Assembly: GCA_013398615.1 (NCBI GenBank)
Contig: VZSR01001685.1
Span: 1,142,371 to 1,206,370 of the forward strand
DNA from: Brachypodius melanocephalos
Taxonomy: Eukaryota; Chordata; Aves; Passeriformes; Pycnonotidae
Reading direction: 5' to 3'
Length of the DNA stretch: 64,000 nt
The position numbers and the translations under genes were made by a program. Below, one piece after another: positions 25,001 through 35,127 of this stretch (the stretch's first letter is position 1; every line of letters starts with the position of its first letter). The notes beneath the pieces are model-generated. The model was given only the letters and a program-made list of their open reading frames with translations. It did not search any database and was not told the origin of the DNA.

Positions 25001-25081
25001 CAGGGAAGTTTTGTTGGAAAACAGAGATCTGTTAAAGCCAAGGAAACACTGGATGGATACCCCTAATAGCAGTATTTTTAC

Positions 25082-25086
<5 letters not shown>
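22008..25086. other. AT-rich non-coding stretch
   Basis: I see no gene, RNA gene or classifiable repeat. The short open frames at 22424-22946 and 23375-23631 overlap each other on both strands or in two frames and carry no domain. Confidence 0.55.

Positions 25087-25120
<34 letters not shown>
25087..25120 (+). repeat. TA dinucleotide microsatellite
   Basis: About seventeen perfect TA units, self-complementary and so able to extrude as a cruciform. It produces the Tyr-Ile repeats of the chance frames on both strands. Confidence 0.95.
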
Positions 25121-25125
<5 letters not shown>

Positions 25126-25256
25126 CAATATACAATTGTTCTGTATATGCAAAATCCACAGATTTGCAGAAGATTTTCTGGGAGAAGATTACTGTGATTT
25201 CAGATAAAAACCTGGAAAACAACTGGAGGTAGGGCTTTTGGGCTACATCAACACCA

Positions 25257-25840
25257 TTGTGCTAGTTTTGGCTTGAGTCATTTTCTTCACAGTAGATGGT
25301 GTGGGGCTGTGTTTGTGTTTTCTGCTGAGAGCAGGGTTGGTTTTAGTTACTTACTGCTGAAAAGCACTTACACATAATTAAGGCCCTTTCTGCCTCTGGT
25401 ACTGCCCCACCAGCGAGTGGGCTGGGGGTGCACGAGGAGCTGGGAGGGGACACAGCTGGGACAACTGACCCCAACTCTCCAAAGGGAAATTCCATAACAT
25501 ATGGCATCATGTTCAGCACATAGATCTGGAGGAAGAAAACTAAGAAAAAAGAAGGTGAGAATATTTGGGATGCTGTTTGTCTTCCCAAGTCACCATTGCA
25601 GGTGATGGAGTCCTTTCCTGGGAATGGCTGAACTCCTGCCTGCACAGGGGAATTGGTGAATGAATTCCTCATTTTGCTTTGCTTGTGTACACAGCTTTTG
25701 CTTTTCCTATTAAATGGTCTTTATTAGAAAACGAATTTTCCCACTTTTCTCTTCTAGTTCTCTCCCCCATCTCACCAGGGGGTAGTGAGCAAGTGGCCGT
25801 GTGGGACTCAGGTCCTGGCTGGGGTTAAAACACTCTTATC
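25257..25840 (+). mobile_element. Solitary ERVL-type LTR
   Basis: The sequence starts TGTGCTAGTTTTGGCTTGAG and ends near 'ggctggggttaaaaca', matching the layout of a common avian ERV LTR as I remember it. It shares ordered blocks with the LTRs at 45929 and 49358, such as 'gtcttcccaagtcacc', 'cctgggaatggctgaac' and 'gtggtgaatg/gtggggaatt'. An ATTAAA poly(A) signal lies at 25709-25714; the TATA box is degraded. The hexamer ACACCA occurs just outside both ends (25251-25256 and 25841-25846) and may be the target-site duplication. No internal retroviral sequence remains, so this is a solo LTR left by recombination. Confidence 0.85.
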
Positions 25841-25846
25841 ACACCA

Positions 25847-28649
25847 GCTGCATGCAACTCACTGAGAAGACTATTCCTAAAATACAACAAACATCCAAAG
25901 AGACCTAGTAAGGACAAGGAAAGGAAAGAAACCTCAGTCTCTCACTGGTGTGAGAAAGAACAGAGAACTGCTGGGTTTGGAAGCATGTGCCAGAAAAAAA
26001 GTCTCTAAAGAAACTCTTAGGCCTGAGAGACAGCAACAAAATAAACACCAGACTGGGCAGATCAGGGAAAGGCAATATCATAGATATTGGTGGTAGCCAT
26101 CTAGCAGTATTCTATCAAAACACAAGCAAAACATTGTACAGAATGCAGCATGAGAGCCACTATGGTCTACTCCAATAAGATGAAAAATAGCTGTAGATAT
26201 CTTGAGTTGCACTTCTAACGTGTAAAGGCAACAGAAAAGTTATGATTGGAAACTAAAAAGAGTGTGTTTTAGACCAGTTTGAAAAAGCAATTATATCAAT
26301 TCTCAGTAGGGAAAAAAAGCCACGACAAAAAAAGAAATTGATACAATTTAATACATTTTTCCCCCTCTAAGTTCTATTACACATGAGTAATTTTACTCAG
26401 TTTTATTTGGTTTTTTGGAAATAACAGAATCACAGGTGATAAGTTGTAAATATTTGCAGGTTTGAGCTTTTTTTGACATAAAACACGGGAAAACTGTTCT
26501 CTGCTTTGAAACAATGAAAGCTAATTAATCATAAGAATTTTTCTTTTACAATAAACTGCATCTTATAGGAAAAAAAAGCAATGGTGAAGAGGCAAGGAAA
26601 ACGTACTTGAAGGATACCCAGTAGATGACCTTTAAGAGTGTATTATGAGGAACAATGTGTTTTAGTACAAAGAATTGTTCAATTTTCTTACAACTGCTTT
26701 AGTGTCTTAACCTGATCAATCAGAGATATGTTTGGCAGGCCACTGACAAGTTCAATACTTCATGTGTTTATGTCTCAGGCTAAATATCTTCAGTAAAACT
26801 GCAATTAAAAAACAAATTAAGGAGGCCAAAATCCAAGTCCACAAAGATAGCATGTAAGATCTTATTTAAATGTCTAATTCCTCTTGAGAAACACTCAGAC
26901 ATGATTGCCATGACAATGAGAATTGTCTCTTTTATTTCCAATCAATATATGATAAGGTCTCTCTAGTCCAATGACATTTGATACAAATATTTCTAGGAAA
27001 AGTCTAGCCATTTCAGCACAGCATAGCTGAAGCAAATTAATTCACACAAAACCTTTTCTCCAACATGGTATTGCAGTTCCCAAGGTAGCTCAGTGTCTGT
27101 TAGGTAAGACATTTCTGTGCCACACACCATTTATTAGAGAATCGTGATAGCACAAGCTAAGAAAATAAAGATAAACCAGAAAAAGTATAAATTGCATATT
27201 TCAAATATTCTGAATAGCTCAGTGAAACTTATTATGTGTTGTTCAATAGAAATAAAACACTGCTGTGTTTTGAAAGACTACCTTTTTTTTTTTCTTTTTA
27301 ATTAATTTCAAACCCAGTAATATTTATTTGAGAAACACAGCTGTGTGAAAGTTGTGATTTGGAGGAAAACTGGAAGACTAGACATTGCATGAATGAAGGA
27401 ATTGGCTCCTTTTCCAAAGGGAGTAGTACCACCTGGTTTTTTTTCTCTTGTCAATGTTCCATTTCCCTATTTGTTGCACAAAGTATTCACATACATATTT
27501 TCACAAGTAAACACATATTTTCACAAGTAGAAACTGTATTTTACCTATATTCTTAATTTTTAAAGCATTGAAATGGGAATTTAGTTTGTTTCTCAGGCTT
27601 TTTTTCCTGAAAATTAAGAGCAATATCTATAATACTTCAAAATACAATTCTGCCAAACATCAAAATTTCAGTGTTGTTCGGAAACTTGAATTTGAAGATG
27701 TTTTCTGCCCAATCTTTTGAACATTCATGACTTTCCTGTCCTTTGAGCCATCCATTACATGTATCTGTCTACATTACCTTCCTATTCAAATTTCTTTGTG
27801 CAGCTGTTTATAAAATTGGATTTTTGGAAAGTCCTTATGTCCAGCTGGACTTATTCTGATTTTCTTCTCTGCTTGCCCTATGAACAAAGATATTGAGAAA
27901 ATGATACTTAGAACTTGGTTGACACAGACTAGTCATACTAGTCTCCTATTATTTTAGGGGATGTTAGGGATCCTAGCAGGAGCATTTACATGCAGAACAA
28001 GTCAGAAAAGAAATAAAAGTTGAAATAAGATAAATAAAGAAGCACAACTGTTTAAAATTCTTCTATAAAACATCCATTCAGCAGCTTTCATATCATCAAT
28101 TCAGCTGTCCACATCAGATATCCATAATGCGGCTTTGCTTTCCAGCCCCTAACTTAAGCTACACTGACCTGGGAAGAGATAAAGGGTCTCCAACATGGAG
28201 TTTCTAGGCAATTTCAGAAGAATTATCTCACTGTCTCGCACACCTTTGTCTCTCTCTTGTGAACTTACTTCATGGCAAATGGTGAAGGATGATAGAGCTA
28301 GCGTGCATCACTTCTAGCTTTGTTGGGTCTTTGACTGTATGTCTTTTTCATCAATTAGGCAATGTAGGCAGGCTGCTGAAAAAGAATGGGGATATGTGAC
28401 GCCTAACACCCCTTATGTAATGGGGGGAAAAAGCCAATGGAATCTTGAATGTATGCTTATATGGGTGATGTAATGAACAAAATGACTATTGCCCTCTAAA
28501 GGCATAAGACTTCAAATTAGGATATAGAGCAATTGGTTGTTAACATATCCCAAAAAGAAAGAGGAAGAGGTGAAAAACTTGATCAGAAATTCTTCTCTAA
28601 TTTTCTTAACTCATAATATGAAATCCTAACACATCATGTGTCTAGTTGA
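25847..28649. other. AT-rich non-coding stretch
   Basis: Nothing classifiable apart from the short tandem duplication at 27493-27529. Open frames such as 25987-26178 and 27359-27556 are short and lack domains. Confidence 0.55.
27493..27529 (+). repeat. Two-copy tandem duplication, period about 20
   Basis: The unit 'acatattttcacaagta' occurs twice in succession. Confidence 0.85.
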
Positions 28650-28728
28650 CAAGGGGGTGTTAGGTTAGAAGTTGGACTCAGTGATCCCAAAGGTCTTTTC
28701 CAACCTAGTTAATTCTGTGATTCTGGGA
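28650..28728 (+). mobile_element. CR1 LINE 3'-end remnant
   Basis: About 80 bases match only the last part of a CR1 3' untranslated region: 'ttggactcagtgatccca', 'aaggtcttttccaacct', then the tail 'aattctgtgattctggga'. Very short 5'-truncated insertions of this kind are usual for CR1. Confidence 0.8.
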
Positions 28729-31700
28729 TCATGCACTCAAAAGTTTAATCCCATTTATTAACAACTTTAGTAATATCCTGTGAAACGGTAAGTTGATAGC
28801 CTCTTACAAATTTGGAAGAGTTATCCTGTTGATCCAGAATAATGAAATACAAAAGAAACAGTAACATTTCCCACAGGAGGGAGATTTAAGCTTAAGTATT
28901 CATTAATTGCTCTCTATTAGTCAATGTTTATTTGCAAATATTTGAGTCATCCTTCTAATATGCAATAATATATCCAAAATGCAAGTATAAAATTATACTA
29001 TCCATGTAAATTGTCCAGCTACAGCATGATGGGACCATATGTCATTATGCATAAAGCAGGCCTATGGTAGTTTAAACAGTTAAAACAGTATTTTTTCACT
29101 TGGGAAGACATTAGTTTTTAAAAACATAGATTAAAGAAAAATCATTTAAAAGTTGGCTGTTCTTTCACAAGAAGAAGAGTATATTTCTTTGGAAAAAAAT
29201 CCTAAAAGAGGAAGGGATTGTTGAATATAAGGCTGAATATACACATTAGAATATTATGAAAGGGCTTGTAAGAGAAAATTAAATAGCAAGGTGAGCAAAA
29301 GTACAAATCTAGTATGTGAAGACATCTGGACTGAATATATCATGAAGTTTTATTAAAGAGAGAACTGAGGATTTAGAAGAACCAGGATGGGATGATCCTG
29401 AAGGCAGTAGGAAAGAAGAGCATGAAGGACAAACACAATTTTAAACTGGTATCAGAACATATAGTACAAATTAGAAATTTAAAAAACTAGAAAAATACAA
29501 GTAGTTGATTGTAAAATAATTATAAATATTTCAGTGAATTACGTGGTCCCTGAAATACATTTCTGTTGTAATACTTGCAGTAAAAGACCATGATGATATC
29601 TCTTGTGATATTTTCAGACCTGTTTAGTCATGTCCAGGAAAGATGAATTCAGAATGGAAGAGGTTCTGATAAGAACCTGCAAGTTCAACTATCAAGTAGA
29701 ACATATCTCTTTCAAGAAAATCTTGGAAAATAAACATGGATGAAATATATAATTATTTCTGATTATTACCTCATGTTTGCTCACACCTGTCAATGATAAA
29801 AATTTATTCAAACTGCAGTAACAGAAATTAAATAAGTGACAGAAATTAAATAGCTATATCATATCCATTTAAAAAATAAACTAACTAGAACGAGTTGGCC
29901 AGAAGACTAAGAGAAGGTAAAGTTAGACACAGCACTGGCTTTCAAAGGCATCCAAAACAATTGCCTTTTTCTTCATAATCAAAAGTTATAAAAGCAGAGC
30001 TATTTTCCTTGTCATGTTATCTCCATCTTCCTTACTGTCCAAATAATATGATGGTCAAAGTGTACCTTATCCCCACTGAACACTGCCTGTTCCTGGACAT
30101 GTTTTACTATTCCTTCACAGAATAAGAGAATGAAGACCAAGCCTTTTAGGGAAACTGGGTATAAAAGGAAGCAGAAAAGAACATATCTTTAAACTTTTAA
30201 CAGGTTAGTAGGTAAAAGCTATCATTTTCTGTAAAGAAATAAATTTTGGAATGGTCAAACATTTCTTATTGAAAGACAGAGCTCTGCTTTCTGGAAAAAA
30301 GATTGTTGATAAAGGTAGATGTGTAAGGTCCACCAAATTCAGTACAGTATGTCTTATTAATGGCCTCTAAGCTAACCCTCAGACAGCCATAAGTCTACAG
30401 CATTATCCAAGATGTATTTAAGGAAAAAAAAATGCTTGGCACCAGAGAAAAGGTTAGCGCTACACTGCAGGGATTCTAATTCTTAGTTTCATTAAGGAAT
30501 TAAATTAGAGCAGAACTTTTACCCTTTCCTCCTCTCTCCATTACAAAAAGAAATGTTAACCTCAAACAGACTTGCTGCTCATCTTCAGTATTTTGCAACC
30601 TTTTCTTCACAGCAAGGGCAAAGGCCTCTGCATTGATATTCTGAAGGAAATCTGCATGACATTGTTAGGAATGAGCAAATGATCTGAAAGTCCCTACACA
30701 GCCAATATAATTCTGATTAAAGCTTGGCATTTGTTTTCTTGCTCCTTGGAGCAGGTAGCATGCTGCCTGGAATTAGAAATATGAAAGGCAGAGGAACTTC
30801 CTACTGTGCACAGAGATTATTTTTTCCTCCTCACTTTCAAAATGCAGCTAAGTTTGAATACTTTTCCTTGTTGTTGTTTTCCAGGCAAATCATTAAAATA
30901 AGGTCAACCTTGTTTTCCATTCCAGAATGAGATTTGCTGTGTCTCACACATTTTCCTCCAGAATTACTGAGAAATATCTTGCTCTACTAGCTTCCTCACT
31001 GATAATTCACCTCTGGCATTTTAAAACAGAAAAATCATGATTTAGTTCTTCAACCAAAGAGGTGTATATAACCTTTGAGAGAACCTCATATGTATGATAA
31101 TAAGTTTATTTTATATATCTATAGCAAAATCCTAAAATTTTGAAAGAAAGTTCTTGAGTGTGTGCATATTCACTTACTAGCATCAAATACATTTGTATCC
31201 ACATTTTAAACTCTGAGTTAATGAATTTATTAATTTTCACTTAAATGCACCTGTCAAGAACCAGACTAGTTTTGTCCAAAATGGTCCCTAAATTGTGCAG
31301 AAAATGTTCAAGTGCACCATGAATTCACTTGAAGTCAGTAGCAGAACCATCATTAGTCTTCAGAAATTCAGGATTTCAGATTTTCTTTTTGTTATATGTG
31401 TATATTATTCAAAATCAAATGCAGTTCACTTTTAACTTGTAGCACACTTCAATGAAAACATTTACAGTACAATCTCAAAATAAGCCATTGACAAAAAAAT
31501 CACACAGTAAAACTTACAGAATTGCCATAACTATTTTTGTAGTTGTTCATGAAAGTTACAAACAGTTATTCAGATAAGAAATCATCACAATTTTTGTTTA
31601 TAATTTTTTCAGAAGTTATAGATTTTGGCTGTATCAGTTCCTTTTCAACAATGAGGCAGAGTATCAGTGGATAAAATGGCAGTGCTTTGTTGGTAGCAAT

Positions 31701-31949
31701 AAAGTTGAACTGATGCAAGAAATTGAGCAGAGTAGCAGCCAGTCTCCAGAAAACTCTTTAAAAGGGATGGAGATGTTCCCAGATGATATAGTTTTTTCTT
31801 GAACAGTCTCAGTCAAATTTTTTGGGACCTGGACCAATAGGTTCTCTGTTTCTCCTCTATAAAGGAGACAGTTGTTCCTCCTATTTTGCCTCAAGGGTCC
31901 AAGGTCATGCACAAAATTTTAAAACACTTAAACTGTGCAGAGATACAAG
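28729..31949. other. AT-rich non-coding stretch
   Basis: No gene supported. A two-copy duplication (period 18) lies at 29821-29852. The open minus frame at 31664-31912 lies just left of a possible LTR-like segment, but its peptide matches nothing that I recognise. Confidence 0.5.
29821..29852 (+). repeat. Two-copy tandem duplication, period 18
   Basis: The unit 'acagaaattaaata' recurs with a four-base spacer 'agtg'. Confidence 0.8.
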
Positions 31950-32640
31950 AAATAATTGAGGGGCGTTATTGAACCTTCTGACAAAACAGTGGGAAAAAAT
32001 CTAGTTTATATTAGAGGTGTGCACCAGGTTAACTGTAAAAGGAAGGGACCACATCCCATACCTCTTTTTTTTTCCCCTGGGTCTATTTCTTTTCTCTCTC
32101 TTCCTCCGGTCTTACCCTTTTGTTTTCTTTGTTTGTCCCAGCTCTGGACCACCCATGCGGCAGGACCAACGCATGACCTGAGGACTGGTGATACTCTATG
32201 TTTTCTTCCCTTGCTTTGTCTTGGCTAAGCACTGTGACCATAATCTACCCCATAATCCATACTGAACTTGGCTATGGGACTGGGAAGTTTCTGTAAAGGT
32301 GTGTACACCTTTGTGTACAGCTTTGTGTACACCAGTAAAGGTGGCACTTTTGTAAAGTGCCAGCACTTTTGGGTTGACTGTGGTAGTTCATGATCCAGCA
32401 CCTTCAGGAGTGTGTTGTAGGAGGTGAGAAGTGTACTGCTCAAAATTAAGGGCTTATAGCCAACATTTTTGTGGGAATGCATTGCAAGAAGGGCATGTTA
32501 GCCTATACCTTTGGCATCAAAACAGTGGGCTGGTTGCCAAAATTATAGCAACTGTACAATAAAAGCCTAGGATTTCCCTGACAAATCTTTGTTCTGCATG
32601 ACAAGAGAATGAACATCACACCCCCGAGCAGAGGGTTATG
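31950..32640 (+). mobile_element. Possible LTR-like or ERV-derived remnant, unproven
   Basis: The segment is pyrimidine-rich and has more CpG than its surroundings. It contains CAATAAAAGCC at 32557-32567, a poly(A) signal context common in retroviral LTRs, followed by about 80 bases that could be U5. A short plus frame at 31956-32228 has no recognisable retroviral domain. I found no primer-binding site, clear TG...CA ends or target duplication. Alternative readings are an old unrelated repeat or a 3' untranslated region. Confidence 0.2.
32343..32361. repeat. Perfect short hairpin (8 bp stem, 3 nt loop)
   Basis: GGCACTTT-TGT-AAAGTGCC forms a perfect stem-loop. It lies within a patch of short internal repeats (GTGTACA recurs three times at about 32300-32332). 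No T-run follows that would matter, as the setting is eukaryotic. Confidence 0.8.
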
Positions 32641-33311
32641 ACATTCAGTCTCTCTTTTGCTTGTAAACTAGTTTTATTATGTAGGAATTACGCCTCAGGA
32701 AACTTGTATTTTCCACTGAGCAAAGTTTAGATTTTAAGTTTTGGTATTATTATTATTATTGTTGCAGTTATGACTTTATCATAGATAAAAATACTTACTT
32801 TTACCTTGAGTTAGACTGTTAAGTACAGTATTTTTCTGTTCAGATAAGATTCCACATAAAGGAGGTGGTTTAGCTTATCTGCCTATACTCAGGAGCAACA
32901 ATATCAAACTCTGAAAAACAGCTAAGATTCCAGAAACAATAAGTGACATACTTCTTTCTGACATTTGTGCAATGCACAAACTGTTTCAGAGACTACTGTA
33001 ATAATAGTTTTGATCAAGGTACTCTGAGCTCAGCACATCTCATCTAAGTGAGCAAGAGCTGCATGCTTATCAGACAACTCCTTTATTTGCAGTTTTTATG
33101 AGGCAGTTCATTATGGTGATCTAGTCCAAAATCTTACCTAATAGAAATCTTCTTATATTAGGAAAATTTCCATCTCTAGGAATTAAATGGTCCTGTGCTT
33201 GTCCACATTTTCATCCTTCTTGACAATTTTTTTTTTTTTCTGAGGTTAATCCCAGTCTGCTCAATTATCTGTGACACCCTTTAAGATCATCTTCAGGCCA
33301 TCTAAACAGGG
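32641..33311. other. AT-rich non-coding stretch
   Basis: Nothing beyond short simple repeats such as ATT units near 32745-32760. Confidence 0.55.
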
Positions 33312-33400
33312 AGAGATATATAGATATAGATATATAGATAGATATAGATATAGATATAGATATATAGATATAGATATAGATTATATAGATATAGATTTTT
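33312..33400 (+). repeat. ATAGAT / TATAGA microsatellite
   Basis: About 90 bases of ATAGAT-type hexamers with phase shifts, ending in a T tract. It lies about 60 bases before the 5' end of the CR1 at 33459. Confidence 0.9.
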
Positions 33401-33458
33401 TTTTACAGCTTACTTCCAGCTAGTGTCCATTGGACCACTGAAACAAAATTCTCGTTGA

Positions 33459-34434
33459 GATCAGTGACGAGTCATGCCTCGGGGGTTGGTGTTGAGACCT
33501 GTGTTGTTTCACATCTTTGTCAGTGACTGGGACAGTGGGATTGAGTGTACCCTCAGCAAGTTGGCCAATGACACCAGAGTCAGCACGCTGGAGGAAAGGG
33601 AGGTCATCAAAGGGACCAAGACAGGCTTGAGTTATGGGCCTATGTGAACCTCATGAATTTCACAAGACCAAGTTCAACCTCCTGCACCAGGGTCAGGGCA
33701 ACCCCATGCACAAACAGAGGCTGGAAGGAGAATGAATCAAGAGCAGACCTGCCAAGAAGGACTTGGGGGTGTTCATGGATGAGAGGCTGGACATGACCCA
33801 CCAATGTGCACTCAACAGCCCAAAAAGCCAAACATGTCCTGGGCTGCATCCAAAGCAGCTTGGCCAGCATGGTAAGGGAGGGGATTCTGCCCCTCTGCTG
33901 TGTCCTGGTGAAACCCTGCCTGCAGTGCTGCATCCAGCTCTGGGCTCCCAGAACAGGGGCGACATGGCCCTGTTGGAGCAAATCCAGAGGATGTCCAGAG
34001 AGATGATCAGAGGACTGGAGCACCTCTCCTATAAATACTGGCTGAGAGAGCTCAGATTTTCCAAACAGAAGGCTCCAGAAAGATGTTATAGCAGCCTTCC
34101 TGTTACTAAAGAAGGCTACAAGAGCATGGCAGAGGGGTCTTTTGCTAGGGCATGTAGTGACAGGACAAGGAATAATGGCTTTCAGCTGAAAGAGAGTAAG
34201 TTCAGGCTAAATATTAGGAATAAATTCTTTACTGTGAGGATGGTGAGGCACTGGAACAGGTTTCCTATAGAAGCTGTGGGTGTCCCATCCCTGGAAGTGT
34301 TCAAGGACAGGTTGGATGGGGATTTGAGTGATATAGTCTGGTTGGAAGGTGTCCCTGTCCACATCAGAGGGGTTGGGATTAGATGATCATTAACATCCCT
34401 TGCAACCCAAAGTGTTCTTTGGTTCTGATTCTAC
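33459..34434 (+). mobile_element. CR1 LINE, about 1 kb, reverse-transcriptase C-terminal part to tail
   Basis: The 5' part encodes degraded CR1 reverse transcriptase: an equivalent of 'PQGSVLGPVLF' near 33478-33510, then GIECTLSKLANDT at 33537-33575. The catalytic box usually written F/Y-A-D-D is here L-A-N-D, so the first catalytic aspartate is lost. An open frame at 33763-34386 (207 codons) covers the ORF2 C-terminal region and shows CSDRTRNNGFQL, KFRLNIRNKFFTVRMVRHWN and PSLEVFKDRLDGDL. The upstream part is in other frames, so the ORF is broken by indels. The tail is 'ggttctgattctacaaaa', a worn ATTCTATG-type end. The copy is immobile but younger-looking than the one at 20562. Confidence 0.95.
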
Positions 34435-34623
34435 AAAAGTACTCAATGACTGAATCCTTTGGAGAGCACTCAGACGTGTCTTTGCTATATACCTGGACAT
34501 ATGCCAAGCTTTTTAATGACAGTAATGCTTATGCTAAATAACCATTTAAAAAAAAAATTTCTTTCCCAGTACACCCTCTGCTTACTGTTCCATTTTTCTT
34601 GATAGGACACAGCTAAAAAGGCA

Positions 34624-34666
34624 AAGAGGCTTATTGAAATAAGCCTCTTCTCACTAAGATGAGAAG
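34624..34666. repeat. Near-perfect palindrome overlapping a second hairpin
   Basis: AAGAGGCTTATT-GA-AATAAGCCTCTT is a perfect 12 bp inverted repeat with only two bases between arms. Its last three bases begin a second inverted repeat, CTTCTCA-ctaaga-TGAGAAG (34647-34666). Such a compact pair is uncommon in random AT-rich DNA. It may be a transposon-end relic or a cruciform-forming site. Confidence 0.85.
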
Positions 34667-35101
34667 GAGAAGGTTGTGCTTGTGTGTCTGCTAATAACCT
34701 TTGACATGACAGCTGCAAAGTTAATTAATTAACCAACCTATGCCTTGTTTTCCTTATATAAGGTATCTAAGCCCTGTGTAAAATGGTGTTACCATTATGA
34801 GGGAAGAAAGGATGGTGATGAAATCTGCAGTTAAGCATTTGCTGTATTCTCCTGTTCTATCTTCTTCCGAAAATTTTATTTTCTAATTATTATTTGAGAA
34901 ATTTCTTTACATTTCACAAAACCTAATTACTATCACTTGCTTGTTATTTTTTACTAAGTGATGAGAAAGTCGATTTGCCGATGTAACAGAAACACTATTT
35001 TAAGAACTTTTATCTTTACAGGCAGAAACAAATTTTCTTTTCTGTCACTTAAAACAGAATTTAAAAAGTAATTCTACATTTACTCTGATCACTTGAGTTT
35101 A

Positions 35102-35127
35102 TTTTACACCACTGAGATGGTGTAAAA
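35102..35127. repeat. Perfect hairpin (10 bp stem) with an extra half-copy
   Basis: TTTTACACCA-ctgaga-TGGTGTAAAA is a perfect 10 bp stem with a 6 base loop. The right arm recurs directly after it as 'gtggtgtaaaact', so one left arm could pair with either of two right arms. Confidence 0.85.

Noticed and set aside
33763..34386. 207-codon plus-strand open frame as a host gene
   Set aside because: Its peptide is the CR1 ORF2 C-terminal region, and DNA on both sides continues the same LINE.
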